A stretch of DNA of 64,000 bases from the NCBI GenBank assembly GCA_050288165.1, contig JBNKDG010000012.1:13661-77660 (forward strand), written 5' to 3'. This stretch comes from JAPHTQ01 sp050288165 (GTDB lineage: Bacteria > Pseudomonadota > Gammaproteobacteria > Thiohalomonadales > Thiohalomonadaceae). The notes under the pieces are model-generated. The model was not told the DNA's origin. It did no database searches and saw only the letters and a program-made list of their open reading frames with translations. Below are positions 41,761 through 49,664 of the stretch, piece after piece; position 1 is the first letter of the stretch; the number at the start of each line of letters is the position of its first letter. A program made the position numbers and the translations under genes.

Positions 41761-42036
41761 TTATTCTTCTTCTGGATATTTCTCAGCGATCACGACTCCC
41801 GTTGCCAGCCCATAGTCGTTAGTCAGCGTCAGGCAGTGATCGCTACTCCCTACCAGATAGATATCAAAAGCTTCGTTTTCCAGAACTGGCTTTCCTGCAT
41901 GGATGTCGTCCTCACTGCAAAGCGTGAAGCGGACGCCTGGAAAATCCTTTTTGAGTGTTTCATGCAGCAAGGCATCAATGTCGCGACCAGTTGCCAGGGC
42001 CGCAACCCTGGCTACCATGGCCTCATCGATCTCCAC
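41761..42036 (-). CDS. Small nif-linked protein (DUF6129-like)
   Basis: 91 residues, GTG start overlapping the stop of the NafY-like gene by one base (TAGTG). Features: ATGRDIDALLHETLKKDFPGVRF, CSEDDIHAGKPVLENEAFDIYLVG (quoted in part) and NDYGLATGVVIAEKY. It resembles the short family found after nafY/nifX-type genes in Azotobacter-like clusters (DUF6129); the family name is given from memory. Role unknown. Confidence 0.68.
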   Translation of the reverse strand: MEIDEAMVARVAALATGRDIDALLHETLKKDFPGVRFTLCSEDDIHAGKPVLENEAFDIYLVGSSDHCLTLTNDYGLATGVVIAEKYPEEE

Positions 42037-42755
42037 TACAGCGCCTCCTCTTCTTCACGCTCGAAGCGCACCCGCTCCTCTGCAGCCTTACCCATGATTT
42101 TGGCCAGCCACGGTGGCGGATTTTTATCCAGCACGGAACACAGTTCGTCAAGGATATCCATGGCGCTGCCGCCGTTAGGGATCTTGACCGGGTGAATATC
42201 CTGCTTAATCACTTTGGCTGCTGCAGGCCCGCCGATGGAGACAACATAGAGCACATCACAATCCTTGATTTGCTCGGCACGATAGGTGTTTTTGTCTTCA
42301 CTGTTATTCGGCGAGGCAGCCATGGAAGCAATCTCGATCAGACGCGCTTCATCAGGTGACACCTGATAAATAAGGAATCTGGCACACGAACCGAAATGGC
42401 CGTCCAGCATCTCACCGTTGTTGGAGGCAATGGCGACGCGGATGGAACCGGGCATATCGCCATCACGATAGGGTTTGGTTTCAGGCAGAGCCTGATCGCT
42501 GACTTCTACGGATGCTTTGCCCCATAGATAGTCGAGCGCCAGTTTAATGGAAGGCAATGGCGTCTGGTTGAACAGATCGTCAGCCGCTTCTTGCAACTCG
42601 CGTACCGTGAGGCGGGTCAACTTTTCCTCAGTAAGCGGCAGCTTCAGGGCCTTGACCAACACCTGCATCAGCTGCGCAGATTCGATGTCAGGCAGGGCCC
42701 TGGCCGCCAGGCCGATACGGAGCGCCACATCACGGGATATGGAAGTTCCGTCCAT
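42036..42755 (-). CDS. NafY/NifX-like FeMo-co-binding protein
   Basis: 239 residues in two domains. N-terminal (about 1-100) helical region ISRDVALRIGLAARALPDIE to TPLPSIKLALDYLWG resembles the NafY N-terminal, apo-dinitrogenase-binding domain. C-terminal (about 115-225) dinitrogenase Fe-Mo cofactor domain: VAIASNNGEMLDGHFGSCARF, CDVLYVVSIGGPAAAKVIKQ. Likely holds FeMo-co or apo-NifDK during maturation. ATG 42755; starts 5 bases after the ferredoxin gene stop. Confidence 0.85.
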   Translation of the reverse strand: MDGTSISRDVALRIGLAARALPDIESAQLMQVLVKALKLPLTEEKLTRLTVRELQEAADDLFNQTPLPSIKLALDYLWGKASVEVSDQALPETKPYRDGDMPGSIRVAIASNNGEMLDGHFGSCARFLIYQVSPDEARLIEIASMAASPNNSEDKNTYRAEQIKDCDVLYVVSIGGPAAAKVIKQDIHPVKIPNGGSAMDILDELCSVLDKNPPPWLAKIMGKAAEERVRFEREEEEAL

Positions 42756-42760
42756 GACTG

Positions 42761-42955
42761 CTAGGCCGGGATAATGCAATTGGGCACAGCGCAAACTTCT
42801 TCGCACTGCGGCATATCGAACTCACCTTCACACTCGGTGCAGGCTTCGGCATCGATGATGTAGGTGCCCTTCTTTTTCAGAATCGCACCCATCGGGCAGA
42901 CCGGCATGCAGTCACCGCAGGAGGTGCACTCTTCCGCAACAATAGTCATAGCCAT
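42761..42955 (-). CDS. 2[4Fe-4S] ferredoxin, nif-linked (Alvin type)
   Basis: 64 residues. First motif CTSCGDCMPVCP (C10, C13, C16, C20); second CTECEGEFDMPQCEEVCAVPNC (quoted as C39, C42, C51, C55, with an extra C60), where eight residues separate the second and third cysteines, as in Allochromatium-type low-potential ferredoxins. A likely electron donor to NifH or to cofactor assembly. Confidence 0.92.
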   Translation of the reverse strand: MAMTIVAEECTSCGDCMPVCPMGAILKKKGTYIIDAEACTECEGEFDMPQCEEVCAVPNCIIPA

Positions 42956-42985
42956 GATTATTTGCTCCTCAATCGTCTATGCAGG

Positions 42986-43198
42986 TTACAGGCGTTTGGC
43001 TCTGAGTGTGATAGGAAGCTTTGGCGCAGGCTCCATCGGATCAAGATAGAACTTTGAACCATCGGAAAGCTCCACTTCGCCACCCCACTTTTCCGGGCTG
43101 TCGAATTCGAGAGAAGCTATGGTCTCTTCCATGTCTTTTTTGGCGACGTAGAAAGAGAGTTCACCACTCTCGGTCTGACGAATCATTACACTAGGCAT
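42986..43198 (-). CDS. nifT: Nitrogen fixation protein NifT/FixU
   Basis: 70 residues, NifT family: PSVMIRQ, LSFYVAKKDMEETI, GGEVELSDGSKFYLDP, LPITLRAKRL. Usually found just after nifK, as here. Function unclear even in model diazotrophs. Confidence 0.92.
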   Translation of the reverse strand: MPSVMIRQTESGELSFYVAKKDMEETIASLEFDSPEKWGGEVELSDGSKFYLDPMEPAPKLPITLRAKRL

Positions 43199-43222
43199 TG
43201 GTAGTCACCTCTCTTTTTAAAA

Positions 43223-43258
43223 CCCCGGAACCGCGCAACACACGCCACGGCTCCGGGG
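43223..43258 (-). promoter_or_regulatory. Stem-loop between nifK and nifT
   Basis: CCCCGGA ... TCCGGGG, seven-pair GC stem with an inner ACCG/CGGC extension, followed on the minus strand by TTTTAAAAAGAG. A weak terminator or 3'-stabilising hairpin that would lower expression of the genes after nifK. Confidence 0.7.
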
Positions 43259-43266
43259 CCCACAAC

Positions 43267-44835
43267 TTAGCGAACCAGGTCGTAGTTGTAGTCGGTGGTT
43301 CCCATACCGCGGGTCTCTTCGTCCAGACGCTCCAGTACCGAGTTCACCAGGGTGGTGAGCACCTGCATGGCGCCCTCGTAACCCAGGGTGGTTGAACGGT
43401 GCAGGTGGTGACGATCGAAGATCGGGAAGCCGATACGAATCAGCGGTACCTCGAACTCCTTACCCTTGTACAGGGTGTCACGCTGGATGAACTTGCCGTA
43501 GCTGTTACCGATCATGAAGTCCGGCTTGTTGGTGAACATCAGTGAACGGAAGTGCCATAGGTCCTTACCGATGTGAACTTTGGTCTCCTGACCATACGGT
43601 GAGGCTTCCAGCATCTTGTTCATCGCTTTCATCCAACGCTTGTTGCCGTTGTTGGCCAGCACGTCGGTCGGCTCTGCGCCCAGTTCCAGCAGGAAGCGGG
43701 TCATGCCCATGACGAAGTCCGGGTCACCGTAAAGCGCGAACTTCTTACCATGCAGCCAGGTGTGGCTGTCGGTCATCATGTCCACCAGGCGGCCACGCTC
43801 CTTCTCCAGGCTGGCCGGGATCGGCTTGCCAGTGATTTCGGAGACCTTCATCAGGAAGGCGTCAGTTGCTGCCAAACCCATCGGGATATCGATCTTCGAT
43901 GCTTCGTGCTTCCAGGTACCCTGGACAAATTTCAGCGATTTGTCAGATTGCCATTGCTGCAGGAACAGGGTGTCCTTGGCGTTCGGCGCATCTTTGATTT
44001 CATCGATAGTGGTACCGCCTTCATACATACGGAAGGTACCGTCCGCCGGGGTATCCAGCACTTCAGACGGGTCGGAAAGCAGGCTGTAACCAACGCCCAT
44101 TTCGTTCATCATCCGCTTCATGACACGGTAGTTGCCCAGGTAGGTTTCGAAGCCCGGCACGATGTTGATCTTGCCGTTGCTACCAACTTCTTTACCTTCC
44201 ATGTCATTCAGGGTGAAGTAGCGGGCAATCCCTTCGAACATGTTGTCCCAACCAGTGGTGTGGGAACCGACAAAGCTCGGAGTATGAGCGAACGGAGTCG
44301 GGAACTCTTCCGGCACGCTGCCGCCTTTTTTCGCATTGCCGATAAAGGCATTCAGGTCGTCACCGATAACCTCGGCCATACAGGTGGTGGAGACGGCAAT
44401 CATCGCCGGCTTGTACAGGGCCTTGGCATTTTCCAGACCGGCGAACATATTCTTTTGTCCACCGAATACCGCAGCGTCTTCGGTCATGGAATCGGATACA
44501 CAGGCGACCGGCTCCTTGAAGTGACGGTTGAAGTAAGTCCGGAAGTAAGCTGTACAACCCTGGGAACCGTGTACGTAAGGCAGGGTCTTTTCAAAACCCA
44601 GCGCACACAGTACCGCACCCAGAGGCTGGCAGGCCTTGGCGGGGTTGATGGTCAGGGCTTCACGGTTAAAGTTCAGCTCCTGGTATTCCATGGTGGTGGT
44701 CCAGTTGAAGGTCTCGTCGATCTTCTCCTGCGGCACCTTGTTTTCGTATTGCTCCTTGTTCTTGAGAGTGGTTTTGTACTCCTCCTCTCGGAACAGCGGA
44801 TAACACGGCATTACTTTTTCAGCTGACTGAGGCAT
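43267..44835 (-). CDS. nifK: Nitrogenase MoFe protein beta subunit
   Basis: 522 residues. P-cluster cysteine regions NPAKACQPLGA, VHGSQGCTAYFRTYFNRHF and STTCMAEVIGDD, plus FKEPVACVSDSMTEDAAVFGG with the serine near the P-cluster. C-terminal RGMGTTDYNYDLVR. Complete length for Mo nitrogenase; ATG 44835 has AGGAG seven bases upstream. Confidence 0.97.
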   Translation of the reverse strand: MPQSAEKVMPCYPLFREEEYKTTLKNKEQYENKVPQEKIDETFNWTTTMEYQELNFNREALTINPAKACQPLGAVLCALGFEKTLPYVHGSQGCTAYFRTYFNRHFKEPVACVSDSMTEDAAVFGGQKNMFAGLENAKALYKPAMIAVSTTCMAEVIGDDLNAFIGNAKKGGSVPEEFPTPFAHTPSFVGSHTTGWDNMFEGIARYFTLNDMEGKEVGSNGKINIVPGFETYLGNYRVMKRMMNEMGVGYSLLSDPSEVLDTPADGTFRMYEGGTTIDEIKDAPNAKDTLFLQQWQSDKSLKFVQGTWKHEASKIDIPMGLAATDAFLMKVSEITGKPIPASLEKERGRLVDMMTDSHTWLHGKKFALYGDPDFVMGMTRFLLELGAEPTDVLANNGNKRWMKAMNKMLEASPYGQETKVHIGKDLWHFRSLMFTNKPDFMIGNSYGKFIQRDTLYKGKEFEVPLIRIGFPIFDRHHLHRSTTLGYEGAMQVLTTLVNSVLERLDEETRGMGTTDYNYDLVR

Positions 44836-44894
44836 GACATTTCTCCTACCGCGCCACTAATCCGTGGACAACGGCGTTATGGATTGTTTCAGCA

Positions 44895-44917
44895 CCGCGG
44901 GCCACATGGGCCCGCGG
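44895..44917 (-). promoter_or_regulatory. Strong stem-loop between nifD and nifK
   Basis: CCGCGGGCC-ACATG-GGCCCGCGG, a nine-pair all-GC stem just after the nifD stop, with no T run. Most likely an mRNA 3'-stabiliser or processing site that balances NifD and NifK. Confidence 0.82.
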
Positions 44918-44924
44918 CAACCGT

Positions 44925-46391
44925 TTAGGCTGCGGCGCTATCCGCGTCGCTGGCTTCACTCTTCTTCCACGGCGCCTGCAACTTGCCCCAGCAGGGGTTG
45001 TTGAGGGTCATATCCATATCGCGGGCAAAGATGGCAAAGCCGTCATAACCATGGTAAGGACCGGAATAGTCCCAGCTGTGCATTTGACGGAAAGGAATGC
45101 CCATCTTCTGGAAGATGTACTTCTCTTTGATACCGGAACCGACCATGTCAGGCTTGACCTTTTTAACGAATTCTTCGAATTCGTAGCCGGTGACGTCGTC
45201 ATAGATCAGGGTAGCGTTACCCATATCCTTGATGGTGCGGTCATAGTCGTCGTTGTGCGCGAACTCGTAACCGGTACCAACCACTTCCATTCCCAGATCT
45301 TCGTAGGCACCGATAACGTGACGCGGACGCAGACCACCGACGTAGAGCATGACGCGCTTGCCTTCGAGGCGCGGTTTGTACTTGTCGATGATGGCTTGCA
45401 TCAGCGGCTTGTACTTGGCGATAACCTTCTCGGCATTGGCCTGGATGGTTTCGTCAAACTTGGCCGCAATGGCGCGCAGCGACTCTTCAATTTTGGTCGG
45501 ACCGAAGAAGTTGTACTCCATCCACGGAATCCCGAACTTCTCTTCCATGTGGCGGGAGATGTAGTTCATGGAACGGTAGCAGTGCAGCAGATTCAGTTTC
45601 ACCTTGGGGGTGTTTTCCATCTCTGCCACGGTACCGTCACCGGACCACTGTGCAACGACATTCAGGCCCATCTCTTCGAGAATGGTACGTGAGGCCCAGG
45701 CATCACCACCGATGTTGTAGTCACCAAGGATGGCAACGTCGTACGGACCGGCTTCGCCCTGTGCCTTATCCAGCATGTGATCGCGGATGGCGTCGTTGGC
45801 GATGTGGTGACCGAGTGACTGAGACACGCCGCGGAAACCTTCGCAACGCACAGGTACAACCGGCTTGTTCAGTTCGGCTGAAGCCTTTTTGGAGACCGCT
45901 TCGATATCGTCACCGATGAGACCGATGGGGCACTCTGACTGAACGGAGATACCCTTGTTCAGCGGGAACAGGGTTTCAACTTCTTCAATCAGCTTGGCCA
46001 GTTTTTTATCACCACCGAATACAATGTCCTTCTCCTGGAAATCCGAGGTGAAGTTCATGGTACCGAAGGTGTTAACACCGGTAGCGCCGACGTAATAGTT
46101 ACGGCGACCGGCACGGGAGTACTGTCCACAACCTACCGGACCGTGGGAGATATGGATCATGTCCTTGATAGGACCCCATACCACACCCTTGGAACCGGCA
46201 TAGGCGCAACCACGAATGGTCATTACACCCGGCAGGGATTTACGGTTAGAAGTAATGCACTTTTTCGACTGTTCGACACTTTGGTCGTTAGCCGTCAGGT
46301 GCTTGGCGCGTTCTTTCTTCGCGTCCGCGGGATAGACTTCAAGCACTTCCTGAATAAGCGCTTCGGTCTCTTCACGAGTCATCGTTGCCAT
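44925..46391 (-). CDS. nifD: Nitrogenase MoFe protein alpha subunit
   Basis: 488 residues. P-cluster cysteines in RGCAYAGSKGVVWGPIKDM and ISHGPVGCGQYSRAGRRNYY and SECPIGLIGDD; FeMo-co ligands in LNLLHCYRSMNYI (cysteine) and RQMHSWDYSGPYHGY (histidine). ATG 46391 with AGGAG eight bases upstream is chosen over earlier in-frame starts. Ends AWKKSEASDADSAAA. Confidence 0.97.
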   Translation of the reverse strand: MATMTREETEALIQEVLEVYPADAKKERAKHLTANDQSVEQSKKCITSNRKSLPGVMTIRGCAYAGSKGVVWGPIKDMIHISHGPVGCGQYSRAGRRNYYVGATGVNTFGTMNFTSDFQEKDIVFGGDKKLAKLIEEVETLFPLNKGISVQSECPIGLIGDDIEAVSKKASAELNKPVVPVRCEGFRGVSQSLGHHIANDAIRDHMLDKAQGEAGPYDVAILGDYNIGGDAWASRTILEEMGLNVVAQWSGDGTVAEMENTPKVKLNLLHCYRSMNYISRHMEEKFGIPWMEYNFFGPTKIEESLRAIAAKFDETIQANAEKVIAKYKPLMQAIIDKYKPRLEGKRVMLYVGGLRPRHVIGAYEDLGMEVVGTGYEFAHNDDYDRTIKDMGNATLIYDDVTGYEFEEFVKKVKPDMVGSGIKEKYIFQKMGIPFRQMHSWDYSGPYHGYDGFAIFARDMDMTLNNPCWGKLQAPWKKSEASDADSAAA

Positions 46392-46445
46392 TATGTTAAC
46401 TCCTATCATCGCCACCTAATCCGGTGGACGTTGAAGTTGAGGGAC

Positions 46446-46467
46446 GGGACGCGGCCATTCCGCGCCC
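46446..46467 (-). promoter_or_regulatory. Stem-loop between nifH and nifD
   Basis: GGG-A-CGCGG-CCATT-CCGCG-CCC, eight pairs with one bulge, no T run. Intercistronic hairpins here are known to protect nifH mRNA so NifH exceeds NifDK. Confidence 0.78.
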
Positions 46468-46486
46468 CTTAACCGGGTAATACCGA

Positions 46487-47368
46487 TTAGCCGGCTGCCA
46501 ATTCCTCAGCAGTCTTGCCAACGATGGACTCGTCTTCCTCTTCGAGGATACCGAAGCTCATCATTACATCTTCGAGTTCGTCCATGCTCAGCGGGGTCGG
46601 AACAACAAACATTTTGTTGTCGATAACCTTCTGCGCCAGCGCACGGTACTCGTCAGCCTGCTTGGCTTTCGGGTTGTACTCGATAACAGTCATACGGCGA
46701 ATCTCAGCACGCTGTACTTCGTTATCACGAGGAACGAAGTGGATCATCTGGGTGCCAAGCTGGCGAGCCAGTTCCATGATCAGCTCATCTTCACGTGCAG
46801 TGTTACGGCTGTTGCAGATCAGACCGGCCAGGCGAACACCACCTGAGCTGGCGTACTTCACGATACCTTTAGCGATGTTGTTAGCCGCATACATGGCCAT
46901 CATCTCGCCGGAAACGACGATGTAGATTTCCTGGGCCTTGTTCTCACGGATAGGCATGGCGAAACCACCACACACAACGTCACCCAGAACGTCGTAGAAT
47001 ACGAAGTCGAGGTCTTCGTCGTAAGCGCCTTCCTCTTCGAGGAAGTTGATGGCGGTGATTACACCGCGACCGGCGCAGCCTACACCCGGCTCAGGACCAC
47101 CGGACTCGACGCACTTGACGTCGCCGTAACCGACGGACAGTACATCTTCCAGTTCCAGGTCTTCTACGGAACCGGCTTCCGCCGCCAGGTGCATTACAGT
47201 AGTCTGAGCCTTGGAGTGCAGAATCAGACGGGTTGAGTCAGCCTTGGGGTCACAGCCCACAATCATGACCTTCTTGCCTGCCTCGGCGAGAGCCGCGACA
47301 AGGTTCTGGGTGGTGGTGGACTTGCCGATGCCACCTTTGCCGTAAATCGCGCATTGACGTAAAGCCAT
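46487..47368 (-). CDS. nifH: Nitrogenase iron protein
   Basis: 293 residues. P-loop GKGGIGKST (11-18), cluster cysteines in VGCAGRGVI and DVVCGGFAMP, and R101 in GCAGRGV, the arginine modified by DraT. ATG 47368 (MALRQCAIYGKGG) has AGGAG eight bases upstream. First gene of nif block 2, under a sigma54 promoter, with draT divergent. Confidence 0.98.
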   Translation of the reverse strand: MALRQCAIYGKGGIGKSTTTQNLVAALAEAGKKVMIVGCDPKADSTRLILHSKAQTTVMHLAAEAGSVEDLELEDVLSVGYGDVKCVESGGPEPGVGCAGRGVITAINFLEEEGAYDEDLDFVFYDVLGDVVCGGFAMPIRENKAQEIYIVVSGEMMAMYAANNIAKGIVKYASSGGVRLAGLICNSRNTAREDELIMELARQLGTQMIHFVPRDNEVQRAEIRRMTVIEYNPKAKQADEYRALAQKVIDNKMFVVPTPLSMDELEDVMMSFGILEEEDESIVGKTAEELAAG

Positions 47369-47419
47369 GGTATTTTCTCCTTGCGTTGCGATAAGTTGGA
47401 CCGATGTCGAGTGTTGTTG

Positions 47420-47435
47420 AGCAAGGAGCGTACCA
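47420..47435 (-). promoter_or_regulatory. Sigma54 -24/-12 promoter of nifH
   Basis: Minus strand TGGTAC-GCTCC-TTGCT: GG and GC at the required ten-base step. The start point would be about 40 bases before the nifH ATG. Confidence 0.9.
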
Positions 47436-47443
47436 ACGCGCAA

Positions 47444-47464
47444 AACAGCATGTAACATGCTGTT
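47444..47464. promoter_or_regulatory. Perfect 9-bp inverted repeat beside the nifH promoter
   Basis: AACAGCATG-TAA-CATGCTGTT lies eight bases upstream of the -24 element. It is not a NifA site (no TGT-N10-ACA) and fits no nif consensus I know. Possible operator for an unidentified regulator, or a draT control site. Confidence 0.6.
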
Positions 47465-47532
47465 ATTTATGAATATATTTTTAAACCAACAAAGATTTTG
47501 TAGGGTTTGATCTACGACAAAGCCGCGACCGC

Positions 47533-47548
47533 TGTATGGATAACGACA
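47533..47548. promoter_or_regulatory. NifA upstream activator site for nifH, overlapping the draT start
   Basis: TGT-ATGGATAACG-ACA, exact TGT-N10-ACA, centred about 132 bases upstream of the predicted nifH start point. The ATG inside the spacer is the draT start codon. Confidence 0.8.
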
Positions 47549-48384
47549 AACAAACCAGTCCTGCCAATGCCACAGGTCCCACCCTGCCAAGGGAGGCCTG
47601 TCTGCCGATCAATCGTTGTAATCTGCCGGCGGTGATTCTGGGCAGCCTCACCTTTCAGCAACACCCGACCGAACTCAATATCGATGGCATCGATGTACTA
47701 CACCGCGATCTGCTGCGCCGTCTTGATGCCATTAAAGACCCGGGGAACCGGGCACAACAGTTCCTGGATTACATGACAGTGCACTTCTGCCTGCATGAGC
47801 CAGAGGAAGCGGGACTGGTGGGTGAGAGCCGCCTGGACCGTAGCAAGGCCGACTATCTGCGGCTGTTGCGCGGCTGGGCATTCGATTCCGACAGTCGGGA
47901 TGCGGCGGTGATGAAGGGCTGGGTAGAGACCCGCTTTGGCCTGATACCGCGCTTCCACCAACAACCGATACGCAGCAGTGACGACGAGGCCTATCATCAC
48001 TATCAGCACGCCTACGCTGAGGGCCTCTACAATACCAATTCACTGGAAGCGCAACTCGATCTGCTCTACAGCTACTGCCAGTACGAACTCCGTCGGCAGC
48101 AACCGCAGCAGTCGCATGTCACACTGTATCGTGGCAGTAATGACATTGAACACATACGTCGCAGTGCGACAAAAAGCAGCAAAACCGTATTACTGCTCAA
48201 CAATCTCAACTCATTCAGCTATAACATCGAGCGTGCCTCAGAATTTGGAGACAGCGTCTACCGCGTCGAAGTACCGCTGAGCAAGATTTTCTTCTACTCC
48301 GAACTGATCCCCCGCTATCTCAAGACGGAGAGTGAAGCCATTGTGATTGGCGGTGTGTATGAGTGCGAGCAGATCAGCATCTAG
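47536..48384 (+). CDS. draT: NAD+-dinitrogen-reductase ADP-ribosyltransferase DraT
   Basis: 282 residues, DraT family: CNLPAVILGSLTFQQHP, LHEPEEAGL, DYLRLLRGWAFDSDSRDAAVMKGWVESRFGL-like segment, and the ADP-ribosyltransferase core with LYRGSND (arginine), NLNSFSYNIERASEFGD (serine motif) and SEAIVIGG (catalytic glutamate). It inactivates NifH by ADP-ribosylation of R101 on ammonium or energy shift. Divergent from nifH; the matching hydrolase draG is not in the window. Confidence 0.94.
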   Translation: MDNDKQTSPANATGPTLPREACLPINRCNLPAVILGSLTFQQHPTELNIDGIDVLHRDLLRRLDAIKDPGNRAQQFLDYMTVHFCLHEPEEAGLVGESRLDRSKADYLRLLRGWAFDSDSRDAAVMKGWVETRFGLIPRFHQQPIRSSDDEAYHHYQHAYAEGLYNTNSLEAQLDLLYSYCQYELRRQQPQQSHVTLYRGSNDIEHIRRSATKSSKTVLLLNNLNSFSYNIERASEFGDSVYRVEVPLSKIFFYSELIPRYLKTESEAIVIGGVYECEQISI

Positions 48385-48518
48385 CCACAACCTCATTGTC
48401 GTGTTTGCGACAAAACCCTCCCTGTCATACATCGCAGCGCCTAAAAACAAGGTGTTATGGAGCGGCCCGATAATTGCAGTATCTGAGTAAATCCATCAGG
48501 CAACCAAGTGGAACAGAC

Positions 48519-49385
48519 ATGGAACAGCAACTCATCGATACCATCCGGGCCGGCCTCAAAGACGGTAGCATCATCCCCTACCTCGGCCCGCAGGCGCTCA
48601 CAGGATCCATAAATACCGCTAGTGGAGAGCCGATCCCGGCAGACAGTGACAGCCTGATCCTGGCGATGAACAATGGTCGGCCGATGGCACCGAAACTGAT
48701 GTATGAATTCCCCCGCGCGGCGATGAATCTGGAACTGAAGCGTGGCCGCTCGTTCATCACCCGCTTCCTTAACAAGCTCTATGGTGAAACGGAATGGACA
48801 CGCGCCCCGATCCACGACTGGATCAAGAACATCAAACCCGCCTGTGTGATTGACATCAATCGTGATCTGCAACTGCAACAGAGCTATAGCGATACACCGC
48901 ACAACCTGATGATCGGCATCGCCAGAATTGGTGGTACCGATTTTCGCTACAAGCTCTATTTCTACGATGGTTCCAGCTACAAAGAGATCACCAATGAGGA
49001 TGTAAATCCTTCATTGCCCTTGTTGATCAAACCGATGGGGGCGCCACAGCCGGAAGCAAACTACATTGCCTCCGACGCTGACTATGTGGATTACATTACC
49101 GAATTGATGGGTGGCTTCGGTGTGCCCAAGTTTTTCAAAGAGTACCGCAAAGAAAAACGCTATCTGCTGCTTGGACTGAGTCTGAACCGTGATACCGAAC
49201 GTATGGTGTTACATGACATCAGTCTTGATCGTGCGGCAGAATCAGGCTGGGCCATCATTCCGGATGCGACCGACAAGGAAAAACGTTTCTGCAAAACCAA
49301 ATTGAATATGGAAGTGATCGACATACCGCTGGCGGAATTCATGCAGGCATTTGGCGTGGATGTCCCACAAGCGGTTGAGGCCTGA
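48519..49385 (+). CDS. SIR2-like protein next to draT
   Basis: 288 residues from ATG 48519. SIR2-like features: GSIIPYLGPQAL near the N-terminus (GAGxS-like nucleotide loop), APIHDWIKNIKPACVIDIN (the HxxL...TxNxD-like segment) and KRYLLLGLSLNRDTERM (GYSxxD-like). The canonical catalytic asparagine/histidine set is not clear, so deacetylase activity should not be assumed. Lies 134 bases after draT on the same strand. Since SIR2 folds bind NAD+, a link with DraT chemistry is attractive but is inference. Confidence 0.68.
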   Translation: MEQQLIDTIRAGLKDGSIIPYLGPQALTGSINTASGEPIPADSDSLILAMNNGRPMAPKLMYEFPRAAMNLELKRGRSFITRFLNKLYGETEWTRAPIHDWIKNIKPACVIDINRDLQLQQSYSDTPHNLMIGIARIGGTDFRYKLYFYDGSSYKEITNEDVNPSLPLLIKPMGAPQPEANYIASDADYVDYITELMGGFGVPKFFKEYRKEKRYLLLGLSLNRDTERMVLHDISLDRAAESGWAIIPDATDKEKRFCKTKLNMEVIDIPLAEFMQAFGVDVPQAVEA

Positions 49386-49388
49386 TCC

Positions 49389-49610
49389 ATGGCGTACCAC
49401 TTCAAACCCTGTGTGAGTCGAATTGCCTGTACAGAAGATGGTACACACTGTCGTGCCTGTGGCAGGAGTCATGAAGAGATCAACGCACTACGTACCCTGC
49501 TTAACCAGGTCGCCGATTTTGCGTTGCAGATGGATTACGACAACAACGAGGAGTTTCTTGATTACCTGAAAAACAAGGTGCTCAAGAAACTGAAGAACAG
49601 CAGCAAATAA
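49389..49610 (+). CDS. Small four-cysteine protein (DUF1289-like)
   Basis: 73 residues. CVSRIACTEDGTHCRACGRSHEEI places C8, C14, C21 and C24 in a C-x5-C-x6-C-x2-C array, like DUF1289 with a displaced second cysteine, so a zinc or iron-sulfur site is likely. A helical charged tail follows (DYDNNEEFLDYLKNKVLKKLK). Starts three bases after the SIR2-like gene stop, so they are co-translated. Function unknown. Confidence 0.78.
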   Translation: MAYHFKPCVSRIACTEDGTHCRACGRSHEEINALRTLLNQVADFALQMDYDNNEEFLDYLKNKVLKKLKNSSK

Positions 49611-49664
49611 TCTTGTTCAGACAGTCACTACAGTTCATCGATTGTAATGACTGTCTATAGCGTA

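Noticed and set aside
43750..44826. 358-residue frame opposite nifK
   Set aside because: Antisense shadow; nifK is unmistakable and the product has no recognisable domain.
47502..47519. TGT...ACA pair upstream of nifH as a second NifA site
   Set aside because: The spacing is 15, not 10 bases; the exact site is at 47533-47548.
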